This document shows, in pieces, positions 24,915 to 34,885 of a DNA stretch of 64,000 nt. Location of the stretch: NCBI RefSeq assembly GCF_000943555.1, contig NZ_JTDV01000011.1, positions 1 to 64,000 of the forward strand, in the 5' to 3' direction. Below the pieces are notes generated by a model. That model saw only the letters and a program-made list of their open reading frames with translations. It did no database searches and had not been told where the DNA came from. The stretch's first letter is position 1. Each line of letters begins with the position of its first letter. The DNA is from Neotamlana nanhaiensis. Lineage in GTDB: Bacteria; Bacteroidota; Bacteroidia; Flavobacteriales; Flavobacteriaceae. The translations under genes were made by a program, and so were the position numbers.

Positions 24915-27287
24915 TTATTCTGTTGTTTTTTTTATCACTTTTTTAACCGCTACACTTACATCTTTAGCATTTCCTTTTAAGGCTTCAACGTTTGCTATAA
25001 CCTCATCTTCTGCTCCTTCAAATGTTTCATAATCGGTAGTTTCAACACCATTTTTAGTTGTAATTGTTGTTACCACTGCTTTAACCGAATGGTCATCAAT
25101 TTTGGTCATTTCAACTTTAACTTCCTTTTTAATTTCAATTTGATCTGAAGCATAAGCTGAAACAGAGGCTTCACTCACCAAACTTGGTGCAATAACTAAG
25201 GCCACAACCGACATCAATTTTAATAAAATATTTAACGACGGTCCCGATGTGTCTTTAAACGGATCACCTACAGTATCACCTACTACAGCAGCTTTATGAG
25301 CATCGGTACCTTTTCTACCTTGTTCTTCAATAGTTTTTTTTGCGTTATCCCAAGCGCCACCAGCATTCGATTGGAAAATGGCCATTAAAACGCCACATGT
25401 AGTTACTCCTGCTAATGTACCTCCTAACATTTCGGCACCACCAATAAATCCAATAGCTACAGGCACCGCAATAGCTAACAAGCCCGGTAACACCATTTCT
25501 TTAATTGAGGCTTGCGTTGAAATAGCTACACATTTATCGTATTCTGCTACACCATCAGCCGCATCGAAAATTTTTCTATCAGCTTCTGATGCTTTAGACA
25601 TATCTGAATCGTATTTACGCATAATTTCTAAAGCTGCCTTTAACTGAGGAATATCTCTAAATTGACGACGCACTTCTTCAATCATCGCCATAGCTGCACG
25701 ACCAACCGCATTCATTGATAAAGCTGAAAATACAAATGGCAACATACCTCCTACTAATAATCCAGCCATTATATTAGGTTGCGACACATCGATTGATGTG
25801 ATTCCAGCAGTTTTCATAAATGCCGCAAATAATGCTAAAGCGGTTAAAGCCGCCGAAGCAATAGCAAAACCTTTACCAATAGCTGCTGTAGTATTACCAA
25901 CCGCATCTAACTTATCGGTACGCTCACGAACTTCGCTTGGTAATTCGGCCATTTCTGCGATACCTCCTGCATTATCAGAAATTGGACCATAAGCATCAAC
26001 AGCCAATTGAATGCCTGTATTGGCCAACATACCAACTGCCGCAATAGCGATACCATATAAACCAGCGTAATAATGCGACACCAAAATTGCAGCTGCAATT
26101 AAAATAATAGGAATTGCTGTTGACATCATACCGATACCTAAGCCCGCTATTATGTTTGTTGCAGAACCTGTTTCACTTTGTTTTACGATAGAATTTACAG
26201 GCTTTGTACCTGTACCAGTATAGTATTCGGTAATTTTCCCTACTGCTAAACCAGCTACTAAACCAGCTAAAACAGCCATAAAAACTCCTGTTGAGCCATG
26301 GGCTAATCCTTCGGTAGCTTCAGGAATAAAGGCTTTAATAATAAAGTATGACGCTATAAGCATAAGACCTGCCGAACCAAATTCGCCAATATTTAAAGCA
26401 GTTTGCGGGTTACCACCATCTTTAACTTTCACAAAAAATGTTCCGATAATCGACATAACAATTCCTACTGCTGCAAGTACCAAAGGCAAATACACCGCAC
26501 CAATACCATTGGCGACGTTTGGAGTAATTATAAAGGCGCCTAAAACCATTGTACCAATAATTGAACCTACGTACGATTCGAATAAATCGGCTCCCATTCC
26601 TGCCACATCACCTACGTTATCACCTACGTTATCGGCAATAGTTGCTGGATTTAACGGATGATCCTCTGGGATACCCGCTTCTACTTTTCCTACTAAATCG
26701 GCACCAACATCGGCTGCTTTGGTATAAATTCCGCCTCCTACACGTGCAAACAATGCAATAGACGAAGCTCCAAGAGAAAATCCAGAAAGTACGTTAAGCA
26801 CTTCGTTTAATCCCCAGCCCATTTCGCTATAAATCATAAACAACCCGCTTAAACCTAAAACACCTAAGCCTACAACACCTAAGCCCATTACAGCGCCTCC
26901 AGCAAATGCGACCTCCAGTGCTTTACCCAACGAGGTTCGTGCAGCACTTGTGGTACGTACATTGGCTTTTGTAGCCACCTTCATACCAATAAATCCTGCC
27001 AAGGCAGAACATATTGCGCCCACCACAAACGATACAGCTACCATACCGTTGGAGCCTGCTTCGTTACTTCCTTTAAAAAACAATAAAATGGCAACGGCTA
27101 TTACAAAAATTGATAATATTTTATATTCGGCTTTTAAGAAAGACATGGCGCCATCGGCAATGTTTTTTGCAATGCGTTTCATTTTCTCATCGCCTTGATC
27201 TTGTTTGCCTACCCAAGCACTTTTAACAAATACAAATACTAAGGCTAACACCCCAAAAAGAGGTAAAAAATTTAGAATATTTTCCAT
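24915..27287 (-). CDS. hppA: membrane-bound ion-pumping pyrophosphatase
   Basis: 790 residues, about 15 hydrophobic segments. The substrate motifs are [29 protein letters not shown] (in parts), [16 protein letters not shown] and [18 protein letters not shown]. The [10 protein letters not shown] motif has Ala where potassium-independent enzymes have Lys, so this is predicted to be a K+-dependent type, most of which pump Na+ (some Na+ and H+). A C-terminal extension of about 70 charged residues after the last helix ([10 protein letters not shown] to [10 protein letters not shown]) is not part of the core fold. A soluble pyrophosphatase gene lies directly upstream. A near-palindrome at 27422-27437 could be an operator. 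Confidence 0.95.
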   Translation of the reverse strand: MENILNFLPLFGVLALVFVFVKSAWVGKQDQGDEKMKRIAKNIADGAMSFLKAEYKILSIFVIAVAILLFFKGSNEAGSNGMVAVSFVVGAICSALAGFIGMKVATKANVRTTSAARTSLGKALEVAFAGGAVMGLGVVGLGVLGLSGLFMIYSEMGWGLNEVLNVLSGFSLGASSIALFARVGGGIYTKAADVGADLVGKVEAGIPEDHPLNPATIADNVGDNVGDVAGMGADLFESYVGSIIGTMVLGAFIITPNVANGIGAVYLPLVLAAVGIVMSIIGTFFVKVKDGGNPQTALNIGEFGSAGLMLIASYFIIKAFIPEATEGLAHGSTGVFMAVLAGLVAGLAVGKITEYYTGTGTKPVNSIVKQSETGSATNIIAGLGIGMMSTAIPIILIAAAILVSHYYAGLYGIAIAAVGMLANTGIQLAVDAYGPISDNAGGIAEMAELPSEVRERTDKLDAVGNTTAAIGKGFAIASAALTALALFAAFMKTAGITSIDVSQPNIMAGLLVGGMLPFVFSALSMNAVGRAAMAMIEEVRRQFRDIPQLKAALEIMRKYDSDMSKASEADRKIFDAADGVAEYDKCVAISTQASIKEMVLPGLLAIAVPVAIGFIGGAEMLGGTLAGVTTCGVLMAIFQSNAGGAWDNAKKTIEEQGRKGTDAHKAAVVGDTVGDPFKDTSGPSLNILLKLMSVVALVIAPSLVSEASVSAYASDQIEIKKEVKVEMTKIDDHSVKAVVTTITTKNGVETTDYETFEGAEDEVIANVEALKGNAKDVSVAVKKVIKKTTE

Positions 27288-27421
27288 ATGGTTAGTTGGT
27301 TTAATTAAAACTTATTTTTTTGCTGGACTAAAATAGGAAAATAAAAATTATAAAAAAAAGCTATAATTAATTAAGTATTTATCACTAAACAATTACTTAA
27401 ATTAAAAAATCAATATTTTTA

Positions 27422-27437
27422 TGACAGATATCAGTCA
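27422..27437. promoter_or_regulatory. 16-bp near-perfect palindrome upstream of hppA
   Basis: TGACAGAT-ATCAGTCA: seven of eight positions are symmetrical. It lies about 135 bases before the hppA start in a 282-bp gap (27288-27569) that otherwise shows only AT-rich sequence and the ppa terminator. The form resembles binding sites of CRP/FNR-type dimers. An 18-codon ORF also begins here (27421-27477) but I do not call it a gene. Confidence 0.35.
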
Positions 27438-27515
27438 AACAATTGATATTTTAAATACAAAAACAACATTACAATAATTTTAAACTATTTAACTCGTACT
27501 GTAATATAGTTACAA

Positions 27516-27546
27516 AAAAACCACCTTAATGAGTAAGGTGGTTTTT
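27516..27546 (-). terminator. terminator after ppa
   Basis: Stem AAAAACCACCTTA/TAAGGTGGTTTTT (27516-27528, 27534-27546) with a five-base loop. It is symmetrical in composition and could act in both directions, but only ppa reads into it. Confidence 0.9.
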
Positions 27547-27569
27547 GAAAATATTTTTTAAAAAAAGAA

Positions 27570-28097
27570 CTAAATGGTAAACGTTCTCTTTTTCTTGTGT
27601 TCACTATCGTCGTAACGTTGCACACACTCGTTGTAAATTTTAATCGCTTCTTCGGCATTTCCCCAACCACCAACATCTACTTTTTTCTTTTCTAAATCTT
27701 TATACACTTGAAAAAAGTGTTCAATTTCTTTTAAACGGTGCGGGTTTAAATCACCTATATCGGCACGCTTATTCCAAACAGGATCTGAAACTGGTACACA
27801 AATAATTTTTTCATCAGGACCTTTTTCATCAGTCATATGAAATACACCTATTGGGCGTACTTCCATAACCACCATAGGGTACGATGGCTCTGTAGATAAT
27901 ACTAAAACATCTAATGGATCTTGATCTAAAGCTAAAGTTTCAGGAATAAAACCATAATCTCCTGGGTACATCATTGAAGAAAAAAGGGTTCTATCGAAAC
28001 GAATTTTATGCAGCGTAAAATCGTATTCATATTTATTTCGGCTGCCTTTTGGTATTTCAATTAAAACATCAAAAGTTGTAGATTTTTTTTTACTCAT
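27570..28097 (-). CDS. ppa: soluble inorganic pyrophosphatase
   Basis: 175 residues, the usual family I length. RNKYEYD, YPGDYGFIPETLALDQDPLDVLVL with the metal-binding acidic residues, and the IGDLNPHRLKEIEHFF tail are conserved. It hydrolyses cytoplasmic pyrophosphate and so competes with the membrane pump encoded immediately downstream. It has its own promoter (28153-28183) and terminator (27516-27546), so the two pyrophosphatases need not be co-expressed. Confidence 0.96.
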   Translation of the reverse strand: MSKKKSTTFDVLIEIPKGSRNKYEYDFTLHKIRFDRTLFSSMMYPGDYGFIPETLALDQDPLDVLVLSTEPSYPMVVMEVRPIGVFHMTDEKGPDEKIICVPVSDPVWNKRADIGDLNPHRLKEIEHFFQVYKDLEKKKVDVGGWGNAEEAIKIYNECVQRYDDSEHKKKRTFTI

Positions 28098-28152
28098 AAC
28101 TTAAATAATATTCTGTTCTAGATTCGTGATTTGCTCAGTTTAGTTTCAAGAG

Positions 28153-28183
28153 CAAATGTAAACAACCCTTTAGCATTTAACAA
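28153..28183 (-). promoter_or_regulatory. promoter of ppa
   Basis: On the minus strand, TTG (28181-28183), a 20-base spacer, then TACATTTG (28153-28160), an exact TAnnTTTG match. Predicted start of transcription is about 50 bases before the ATG. Confidence 0.65.
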
Positions 28184-28307
28184 CTAATGCCTGTTTTTTA
28201 TATGTTATTTAAGTACTATAACGATGTAGTTTTAAACATCCTAAAAAAATTATCTTTTAAATACTTAACTATTCATTATATTGTAACGAATTTTTAAAGA
28301 AAAAATA

Positions 28308-30536
28308 ATGCGTAATTATCTTCTAATTATATTTTTTGCTTTAAGTCCGTTTTTACAGGCACAAACCCAACCTTGGCAAGGTAAATTTGAACCCATAGAT
28401 AATATTATTGCACCACCAAACAATTACAGAAATGCAAGTGGTGCTCCTGGAAAAGACTATTGGCAACAACGTGCCAATTATAAAATTAAAGCGCAAATAA
28501 ACGAAAAAACAAACGTACTTTCTGGTGAAGCGGTTATTACCTATTTTAACAACTCACCCGATAACTTAAGCTACGTTTGGATGCAATTAGAGCAAAATGT
28601 AAATAAAAAAGGGAACGAAGATTTTGGATCGATAAACAATAATATAAAAGATTCTATTACCACCCAAAACATGCAACGTTTAACACGAGCCATTGATTTT
28701 CCAGCGGGTTACACAATTAAATCTGTAAAAGATGGCCATGGTAATACTTTAAAAACAACCATTAACAACACCATGATGAAGGTGAAATTAAACACCACTT
28801 TAAACGCTGGAGCATCAACCACCATATCAATTTCATGGTCGTACCCAATTACCGACAGAAGCATGTATCGTCTGTCGCGTGAAGGTTACGAATATTTCCC
28901 AGAAGATGATAACACCACTTACCTAATGGCGCACTGGTTTCCTAGAATGGCCGTTTATAACGATACCGAAGGTTGGCAAAACCAACAGTTTCAAAAACTG
29001 GGTGAATTTGCCTTAGAGTTTGGCGATTACGACGTTGAAATAACCGTACCCGCCGACCATATTATCGCAGCAACTGGAACCTTACAAAACAGTGAATCTG
29101 TACTTAGTAAAACACAACGAAAACGAATTGAAAAAGCAAAAAGCACCTTCGATAAGCCAGTAATGATTATTACTAAAGAAGAAGCTATTACTAACGAATC
29201 GACAAAATCTACCAAACAAAAAACCTGGAAATTTAAAGCCGAAAATGTGCGTGATTTTGCATTCGCATCTTCGAGAAAATTTTTATGGGATGCGCAAGCC
29301 GTAAAACTGCCAACTAACACGGTTTTGGCCATGTCGTTATATCCAAAAGAAGGATTACCGGTATGGCAATACAACTCTACCGAAGCCGTAAAACACGCCT
29401 TAGAAGTGTATTCTGAAGCGACCTTCGATTATCCTTATCCGGTGTGTATTTCGGTAAATACATCCAACATTGGTATGGAATTCCCAATGATTAGCTTTAA
29501 TGGAGGCAGACCAGATAAAGACGGTAATATTAGCGAACGTGCCAAACAAGGCATGTTAAGTACTATTGTACATGAAGTTGGGCACAACTGGTTTCCAATG
29601 ATTGTGAGTTCCGACGAACGCAAGTGGATGTGGATGGACGAAGGCCTAAACACCTTTTTACACCAACGCACTTTAGCCGAACGTTATCCAGATTTTAATC
29701 ATGTAACACCAAAAGTAATTGCGCCATTTATGAGCGGCGATAAAAATATTTTGCGCCCAATAATGACGACTTCCGACAATGAGCTTTTTAACCAGTTTGG
29801 AGCTAATTTTTATTTAAAACCCACCGTTGGACTGCAAATGTTAAGAAACACTATTATTGGAAAAGAATTGTTCGACGAAGCTTTTAAAGAATACGCAAAC
29901 CGTTGGAAATACAAACATCCTAACCCAAGTGATCTATTTAGAACTCTTGAAGATGCTACGGCTACCGATTTAGATTGGTTTTTTAGAGGCTGGTTTTTTA
30001 CCACCGATAACGTAGATATGGAATTAAGCAACGTAAAGTGGTTTAAGGTTTATGAAGACACTGCAAATATTGAAGATAAAAAGAAATCGTCGAAAGCTAA
30101 AATTACTGCTAGCGGCGCTAATGCTAATGCTGAAATAGATGATTTTAGTAACGGTCCCGAATTTATAAATATGGTTGATACTCCTGATAAAGATTATGGA
30201 CAATTTTTATCGCGTTTAGATGACGCCGAAGTTAGAAAACAACTTTCGGGAAAAAATATTTATGAAATTACCGTAAAAAATCGTGGCGGACTAGTAATGC
30301 CGGTTATTATTGAATGGGTTTTTACCGATGGCACTACCGAAATTGATCAACTACCTGCAGAAGTTTGGCGTAGAAATGAATACGAAATTCAGCACACTTT
30401 TATTAAAGATAAAGAAGTTGCTAAAGTAAATTTAGATCCGAACTTAGAACTTGCCGATACCAACACTCAAAACAACAGTTTCCCTAAGGAAGAAAATGAA
30501 TCGGAGTTTGATGATTTTAAGGCTAAAAAGAAATAA
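28308..30536 (+). CDS. M1 family zinc metallopeptidase
   Basis: 742 residues, signal peptide ending FLQAQ. The zinc motif is HEVGHNWFP (His422, Glu423, His426) with the third ligand Glu445 in WMDEGLNTF; NIGMEFPMI is the substrate-binding segment equivalent to GAMEN. It is an exported aminopeptidase-like enzyme, probably periplasmic. A Ser/Ala/Asn-rich patch near the C-terminus (about 590-610) looks like a linker. The next gene starts inside its last codons in another frame. Confidence 0.93.
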   Translation: MRNYLLIIFFALSPFLQAQTQPWQGKFEPIDNIIAPPNNYRNASGAPGKDYWQQRANYKIKAQINEKTNVLSGEAVITYFNNSPDNLSYVWMQLEQNVNKKGNEDFGSINNNIKDSITTQNMQRLTRAIDFPAGYTIKSVKDGHGNTLKTTINNTMMKVKLNTTLNAGASTTISISWSYPITDRSMYRLSREGYEYFPEDDNTTYLMAHWFPRMAVYNDTEGWQNQQFQKLGEFALEFGDYDVEITVPADHIIAATGTLQNSESVLSKTQRKRIEKAKSTFDKPVMIITKEEAITNESTKSTKQKTWKFKAENVRDFAFASSRKFLWDAQAVKLPTNTVLAMSLYPKEGLPVWQYNSTEAVKHALEVYSEATFDYPYPVCISVNTSNIGMEFPMISFNGGRPDKDGNISERAKQGMLSTIVHEVGHNWFPMIVSSDERKWMWMDEGLNTFLHQRTLAERYPDFNHVTPKVIAPFMSGDKNILRPIMTTSDNELFNQFGANFYLKPTVGLQMLRNTIIGKELFDEAFKEYANRWKYKHPNPSDLFRTLEDATATDLDWFFRGWFFTTDNVDMELSNVKWFKVYEDTANIEDKKKSSKAKITASGANANAEIDDFSNGPEFINMVDTPDKDYGQFLSRLDDAEVRKQLSGKNIYEITVKNRGGLVMPVIIEWVFTDGTTEIDQLPAEVWRRNEYEIQHTFIKDKEVAKVNLDPNLELADTNTQNNSFPKEENESEFDDFKAKKK

Positions 30537-31176
30537 ATTATTCGGTTTGAAATATTTTAAAACATTATGCTTACTGTTTTCTAGTATCGTCTTTTTAAGC
30601 TGTAATTCTTCTGAAAATATTAAAACGGGCGACATTGTTTTTAGAGGTGCTTCTAAAAGTGAATTATCTTCGGCAATTAACGACGTTACTCAAACTGCCA
30701 AAAAAAACACTTATACGCACATGGGCATTTGCGAGGTAATTAACGATAAAATTTTTGTGTATCATTCCGATTTAGGAAAAGGTGTTGTAAGAGAATCGCT
30801 TGAAGATTTTTATAAACCTGATGAAGCTACTGATTATAGTGTAGATTTATATCGTATAAAGACCATAAGCAATAAACAAATTGCATCAGCTATTACTAAA
30901 GCGAGAGCTTTAATTAACAAACCTTATAATGTCACTTATATTTTAGAAGACGAAGGTTTTTATTGTTCAGAATATATTTATGAACTGTTTAAAAATGATA
31001 GTGTTTTTAAATTAGAGCCTATGACTTTTAAAAACCCTAAAACCAAAACCTTTCATGATGGTTGGGTTAAACACTATAACAACTTAGGCATTGCTATTCC
31101 CGAAGGAAAATTAGGTTGTAACCCTAACGGGATGGCTAGCAGTGAAAATTTAGAATTTATTGGTAAGATTAACTAA
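30511..31176 (+). CDS. permuted papain-fold (YiiX/NlpC-like) lipoprotein
   Basis: 221 residues from ATG 30511, preferred because it gives a standard lipoprotein signal (KYFKTLCLLFSS, lipobox LSC). Earlier in-frame starts exist at 30496 (ATG) and 30451 (TTG). KTGDIVFRG opens the fold, the catalytic His is in YTHMGIC and the Cys in FYCSEYIYELF; His before Cys is the circularly permuted order of YiiX/LRAT-like NlpC/P60 proteins. It is expected to be an amidase or thioesterase acting on cell wall or lipids. It overlaps the M1 gene by 26 bases, implying translational coupling. Confidence 0.75.
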   Translation: MILRLKRNKLFGLKYFKTLCLLFSSIVFLSCNSSENIKTGDIVFRGASKSELSSAINDVTQTAKKNTYTHMGICEVINDKIFVYHSDLGKGVVRESLEDFYKPDEATDYSVDLYRIKTISNKQIASAITKARALINKPYNVTYILEDEGFYCSEYIYELFKNDSVFKLEPMTFKNPKTKTFHDGWVKHYNNLGIAIPEGKLGCNPNGMASSENLEFIGKIN

Positions 31177-31178
31177 TT

Positions 31179-33686
31179 TTAAAAATCGAAACCAAAACTA
31201 CCAGTTATACCAAATTTTCGAGCGTTTGGATATGCTAATTCATCTTTATAATTTCCTCTAAAATTAAAATCTAACCTAAATACTTTAAAAATATTTCCTA
31301 TACCAAAACTGTACTCGTAATACGGTTCATTATTTGGTGCAATAAGCTGAATATTGTTGGGGTTAGAAGGCACATTATTTAAATCGATGTTTTCCTGCGA
31401 AATGTCGCCCCAAGCACCACGAATACTAACAATTTCTCTTAAATTAAGTTTTCGTAAAAGTGGTATTCTAGAAAATAAGCGTCCGTTAAAATTATGCTGA
31501 ATATGAAAAGATGCGTAAGTATCGGTTACAAACTCATAAAAATCTAATTGCGAAAAGGTATTGTATATTGAAAAGTACGATTGATTACCTGGAATAACAC
31601 TTAATAAACCCAGTGGTACTTCGCCAAAAGTTTTACCAGCTTCAATAGTTGTTGTTAAACGCCCAAAACCTCCAACTTGCCAAGGCTGAATATATGAAAA
31701 TTGCAGCTTTGTATAATCGAAATCGCTATCAAAAACACCTTTATCGCCTCGAGACACTTGCGCAAATAAACTTGGAAAATCGTCGTTTGCCACTCTTCGC
31801 TCTACCCCAAAACCTGTCATTTTTCGTTTTGGATAGTAGGACAATGAAAATGAGCTTTCGAACTGTTTAATTTCTGAAGCAATACCATCTGGCGTATTAT
31901 AATCTAAACTAAATGTTGATGAAGCAGATTCTAAGGTTCGGTAATTTCCTGTTACTCTAAAAATAACATTTCGCCAAGGTTCGGCTTCAATGGCTAAACT
32001 ACTTAAATTTATAGAGGTTAATTTATCGTTGGTACTGGTACCAACTACCGACGATGATGCTAAACTGCGGCCTAAAACATCGGTACTCGTTGTTAAACTT
32101 GCTCCTATTTGTTCTACATCGCGCCGATTTCCTCCCGATATTATTAATCGGCTTTTTTTATCGAGCAACCATTTACCCGAAATACCGTATTTAAATTTAT
32201 CGTCACGAAATCCGTAAGCTGTAAAACCTTCTAATCGCCACAAATCGTTTGGCCCAAAGTAAGTTCGACCACCGGTACGTAAACGTAATCCTTCTACTTC
32301 GTTAAATCCAAAGGTTGAAAATATGGGTCCATAATCTAACGGAAGTGTATTAAACTCAATATAGCCCGAAGCTAAAATACTTCCTAAATTATATAAACGC
32401 TGAAACTTTTTTACGGTTTTTAAGGTGTCTAACATTTTGTAAACGCCCTTTTCGTCTTTATTTAATTCTTCCAAACGATTGTTTGCCCAAAACGCATCGT
32501 CTCGATTATATACATCTTTATCATAATTATACACTTCGGTATCGTAGAATTTTTTATCCTTGGCGATATCGAATTTATAATTATTATAAATGGTTGTGCG
32601 TTTTCCGTATATACCGCGAGCTTTATCTTTTTTACTGAATGAAAAATCACTCATCATATAATCGCGTTTTACCAGAAAAAGCGAATCGGTTAATACATCA
32701 AACTCCTGCTCAATATAAATATCTTTTACCCAGTTTATATTAGCACTTTTTGATGCTTGAAGGTTGATTTCTTTTATAGCATAAGTGGTGTCGGCTACCC
32801 AAAAATCGCCTTTAAAGGTAAGTTCGTTTTTACGACGCGGATAATACACAATGTTGTAACACCATTTATTATCAATATAAGCACTATCGGTTAACACATA
32901 GTTGTATGTACTAATTCCTGTTCTAGACAAGGGACTTACAAAACTCTTATCGAAAAACTTAAGATAATTATCGTAAACGCTAAAATCGTTGTATAAATCG
33001 TTTACAAAATCGATTATGATTTGGTTATCGCTAAAACCAGAATTTTTATTGCCTTCAAGCACTTCTTTGGTTTTATTTATTACGTTATCACCATATACTT
33101 TCGATACAGCTTCATTAATAAACATGGGCAAATAAGCCTTACCTGTTACGTTAGAAGTATCTACATGATTAAAAACAAATTCCATGCCTTTAAACAAGTT
33201 ACTCTTCATTAAGGCACTATCAATAGAATTAATGTCGAATTCTACTTTTTCGTATTTATCGTATTCGTATTGTTTAAATTGTTTTAAACCATTGCTGCGT
33301 TTGTGTTCCCAAATTTTCCGAAGTAAATCGATTGCTGGGTTATTTTTTTTAGATTGCTTTCCCGTAAAAATAACAACTTGATCGAGCTGACTAGTTTCTT
33401 CTTTTAAAACAAACTTTAAATTGTAATTTACTTTTTTGTCTAATGGAATATTTAAAGTTTCATACCCAATAAACGATACGGTTAAAGCTCCCCAAGTTTC
33501 ATCGGACTCTAAATAAAACTTCCCATTCTCGTCGGTAATAGTACCTTGGGTAGAGCCTTCAAAAATAACATTAGCAAACGATACGGGTTGCTCGAATTCG
33601 TCGAACACGTAACCACTTACTTTGGTTTGAGATTGTGCGGAAAAAATTCCTATAAAGAAAAGAAGAAATAGTAACTTAAAATTCAT
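31179..33686 (-). CDS. DUF5686-type outer-membrane protein with carboxypeptidase-regulatory domain
   Basis: 835 residues, signal peptide ending SAQSQ. Residues 22-95 form the Ig-like regulatory domain (VSGYVFDEFEQPVSFANVIFEG, GKFYLES, VSFIGYETLNI). After a 27-residue linker, the rest matches DUF5686: a helical segment, then beta strands ending FGITGSFGFDF, the aromatic end of a barrel. These proteins are common in Bacteroidota outer membranes, with no assigned substrate. Transcription converges on the lipoprotein gene with a two-base gap. Confidence 0.8.
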   Translation of the reverse strand: MNFKLLFLLFFIGIFSAQSQTKVSGYVFDEFEQPVSFANVIFEGSTQGTITDENGKFYLESDETWGALTVSFIGYETLNIPLDKKVNYNLKFVLKEETSQLDQVVIFTGKQSKKNNPAIDLLRKIWEHKRSNGLKQFKQYEYDKYEKVEFDINSIDSALMKSNLFKGMEFVFNHVDTSNVTGKAYLPMFINEAVSKVYGDNVINKTKEVLEGNKNSGFSDNQIIIDFVNDLYNDFSVYDNYLKFFDKSFVSPLSRTGISTYNYVLTDSAYIDNKWCYNIVYYPRRKNELTFKGDFWVADTTYAIKEINLQASKSANINWVKDIYIEQEFDVLTDSLFLVKRDYMMSDFSFSKKDKARGIYGKRTTIYNNYKFDIAKDKKFYDTEVYNYDKDVYNRDDAFWANNRLEELNKDEKGVYKMLDTLKTVKKFQRLYNLGSILASGYIEFNTLPLDYGPIFSTFGFNEVEGLRLRTGGRTYFGPNDLWRLEGFTAYGFRDDKFKYGISGKWLLDKKSRLIISGGNRRDVEQIGASLTTSTDVLGRSLASSSVVGTSTNDKLTSINLSSLAIEAEPWRNVIFRVTGNYRTLESASSTFSLDYNTPDGIASEIKQFESSFSLSYYPKRKMTGFGVERRVANDDFPSLFAQVSRGDKGVFDSDFDYTKLQFSYIQPWQVGGFGRLTTTIEAGKTFGEVPLGLLSVIPGNQSYFSIYNTFSQLDFYEFVTDTYASFHIQHNFNGRLFSRIPLLRKLNLREIVSIRGAWGDISQENIDLNNVPSNPNNIQLIAPNNEPYYEYSFGIGNIFKVFRLDFNFRGNYKDELAYPNARKFGITGSFGFDF

Positions 33687-33690
33687 AATA

Positions 33691-33728
33691 CAAAAAAAAC
33701 TTCATCAACAATAATGCCGATGAAGTTT
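33691..33728 (-). terminator. terminator after pdhB
   Basis: Stem AAACTTCATC/GATGAAGTTT (33697-33706, 33719-33728) followed on the minus strand by a T run. It isolates pdhB from the DUF5686 gene. Confidence 0.9.
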
Positions 33729-33750
33729 ATATAACGTAAAAAAATACAAA

Positions 33751-34728
33751 TTATTTATATAATACTTTTTTAACAGCCTTAACAACGTCGTTGCTGTTTG
33801 GCAACCATTCTTCTAACAATACTGGCGAGTATGGCGCTGGTGTATCGGCTGTATTAATTTTTACAATAGGTGCATCTAAATAATCGAAAGCTTCGCTTTG
33901 CACTAAATAGGTAATTTCTGTTGCAACATTACCAAAAGGCCATGCTTCTTCTAAAATTACTAAACGATTTGTTTTCTTAACAGACTCAACAATCGCTTTT
34001 CTATCCATTGGGCGCACGGTACGTAAATCGATAATTTCACACGAAATACCTTCTTTCTCTAATTCATCAGCAGCTTTGTAAGCTTCCTTAATAATTTTAC
34101 CAAACGATACAATAGTAACATCGGTTCCTTCGCGTTTAATATCAGCAACTCCTAAAGGTAAAATATACTCACCTTCTGGCACTTCACCTTTATCACCATA
34201 CATTTGCTCACTTTCCATAAAAATAACTGGGTCGTCGTCGCGTATAGCTGCTTTTAATAAACCTTTAGCATCGTAAGGGTTTGATGGCACAACTACTTTT
34301 AAACCAGGTGTATTTGCAAACCAGTTTTCAAAAGCTTGCGAGTGCGTAGCTCCTAATTGACCCGCAGAAGCTGTTGGCCCACGAAATACAATCGGACAGT
34401 TAAATTGTCCGCCAGACATTTGTCTGATTTTCGCAGCATTGTTTATAATTTGATCAATACCAACTAAAGAGAAGTTAAAAGTCATGTATTCAACTATTGG
34501 TCGGTTACCTGTCATGGTAGAACCAATGGCAACACCTGCAAAACCAAGTTCGGCAATTGGCGTATCGATAACACGTTTTGGACCAAATTCGTCTAACATT
34601 CCTTTTGATGCTTTGTAGGCACCATTATATTCTGCAACCTCTTCACCCATTAAGTAAATGCTCTCGTCGCGACGCATTTCTTCGCTCATGGCTTCGGCAA
34701 TAGCTTCTCTAAATTGAATTGTTTTCAT
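33751..34728 (-). CDS. pdhB: pyruvate dehydrogenase E1 component, beta subunit
   Basis: 325 residues. Motifs: REAIAEAMSEEM at the N-terminus, GEEVAEYNGAYK, DTPIAELGFAGVAIG, MTFNFSLVGIDQIINNAAK, and the C-terminal LRTVRPMDRKAIVESVKKTNRLVILEEAWPFGNV (in parts). With an alpha subunit encoded elsewhere it decarboxylates pyruvate using thiamine diphosphate. Other E1-beta types (branched-chain) are possible but the sequence fits PdhB best. It is a single-gene unit with its own promoter and terminator. Confidence 0.9.
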   Translation of the reverse strand: MKTIQFREAIAEAMSEEMRRDESIYLMGEEVAEYNGAYKASKGMLDEFGPKRVIDTPIAELGFAGVAIGSTMTGNRPIVEYMTFNFSLVGIDQIINNAAKIRQMSGGQFNCPIVFRGPTASAGQLGATHSQAFENWFANTPGLKVVVPSNPYDAKGLLKAAIRDDDPVIFMESEQMYGDKGEVPEGEYILPLGVADIKREGTDVTIVSFGKIIKEAYKAADELEKEGISCEIIDLRTVRPMDRKAIVESVKKTNRLVILEEAWPFGNVATEITYLVQSEAFDYLDAPIVKINTADTPAPYSPVLLEEWLPNSNDVVKAVKKVLYK

Positions 34729-34751
34729 TAATAGTTTTTTTTATCGAGTAG

Positions 34752-34785
34752 CAAAAATAACAATAAATGATAAACTCTCTAGCAA
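34752..34785 (-). promoter_or_regulatory. candidate pdhB promoter
   Basis: On the minus strand, TATTTTTG (34752-34759) matches TAnnTTTG exactly. A TTG lies at 34783-34785, 23 bases upstream, at the long end of the usual spacing. Confidence 0.45.
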
Positions 34786-34885
34786 GATTTTAACTAAAAT
34801 TTATTATGCGCGCATAGTATTTTTCAAAATAAATAATTAACTTCGTAGCCACAATAAAAAATAAGACTTAAAATTACTAAATATT

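Noticed and set aside
27421-27477. 18-codon ORF beginning at the palindrome upstream of hppA
   Set aside because: Too short, no terminator of its own, and its start coincides with the palindrome; better read as regulatory sequence.
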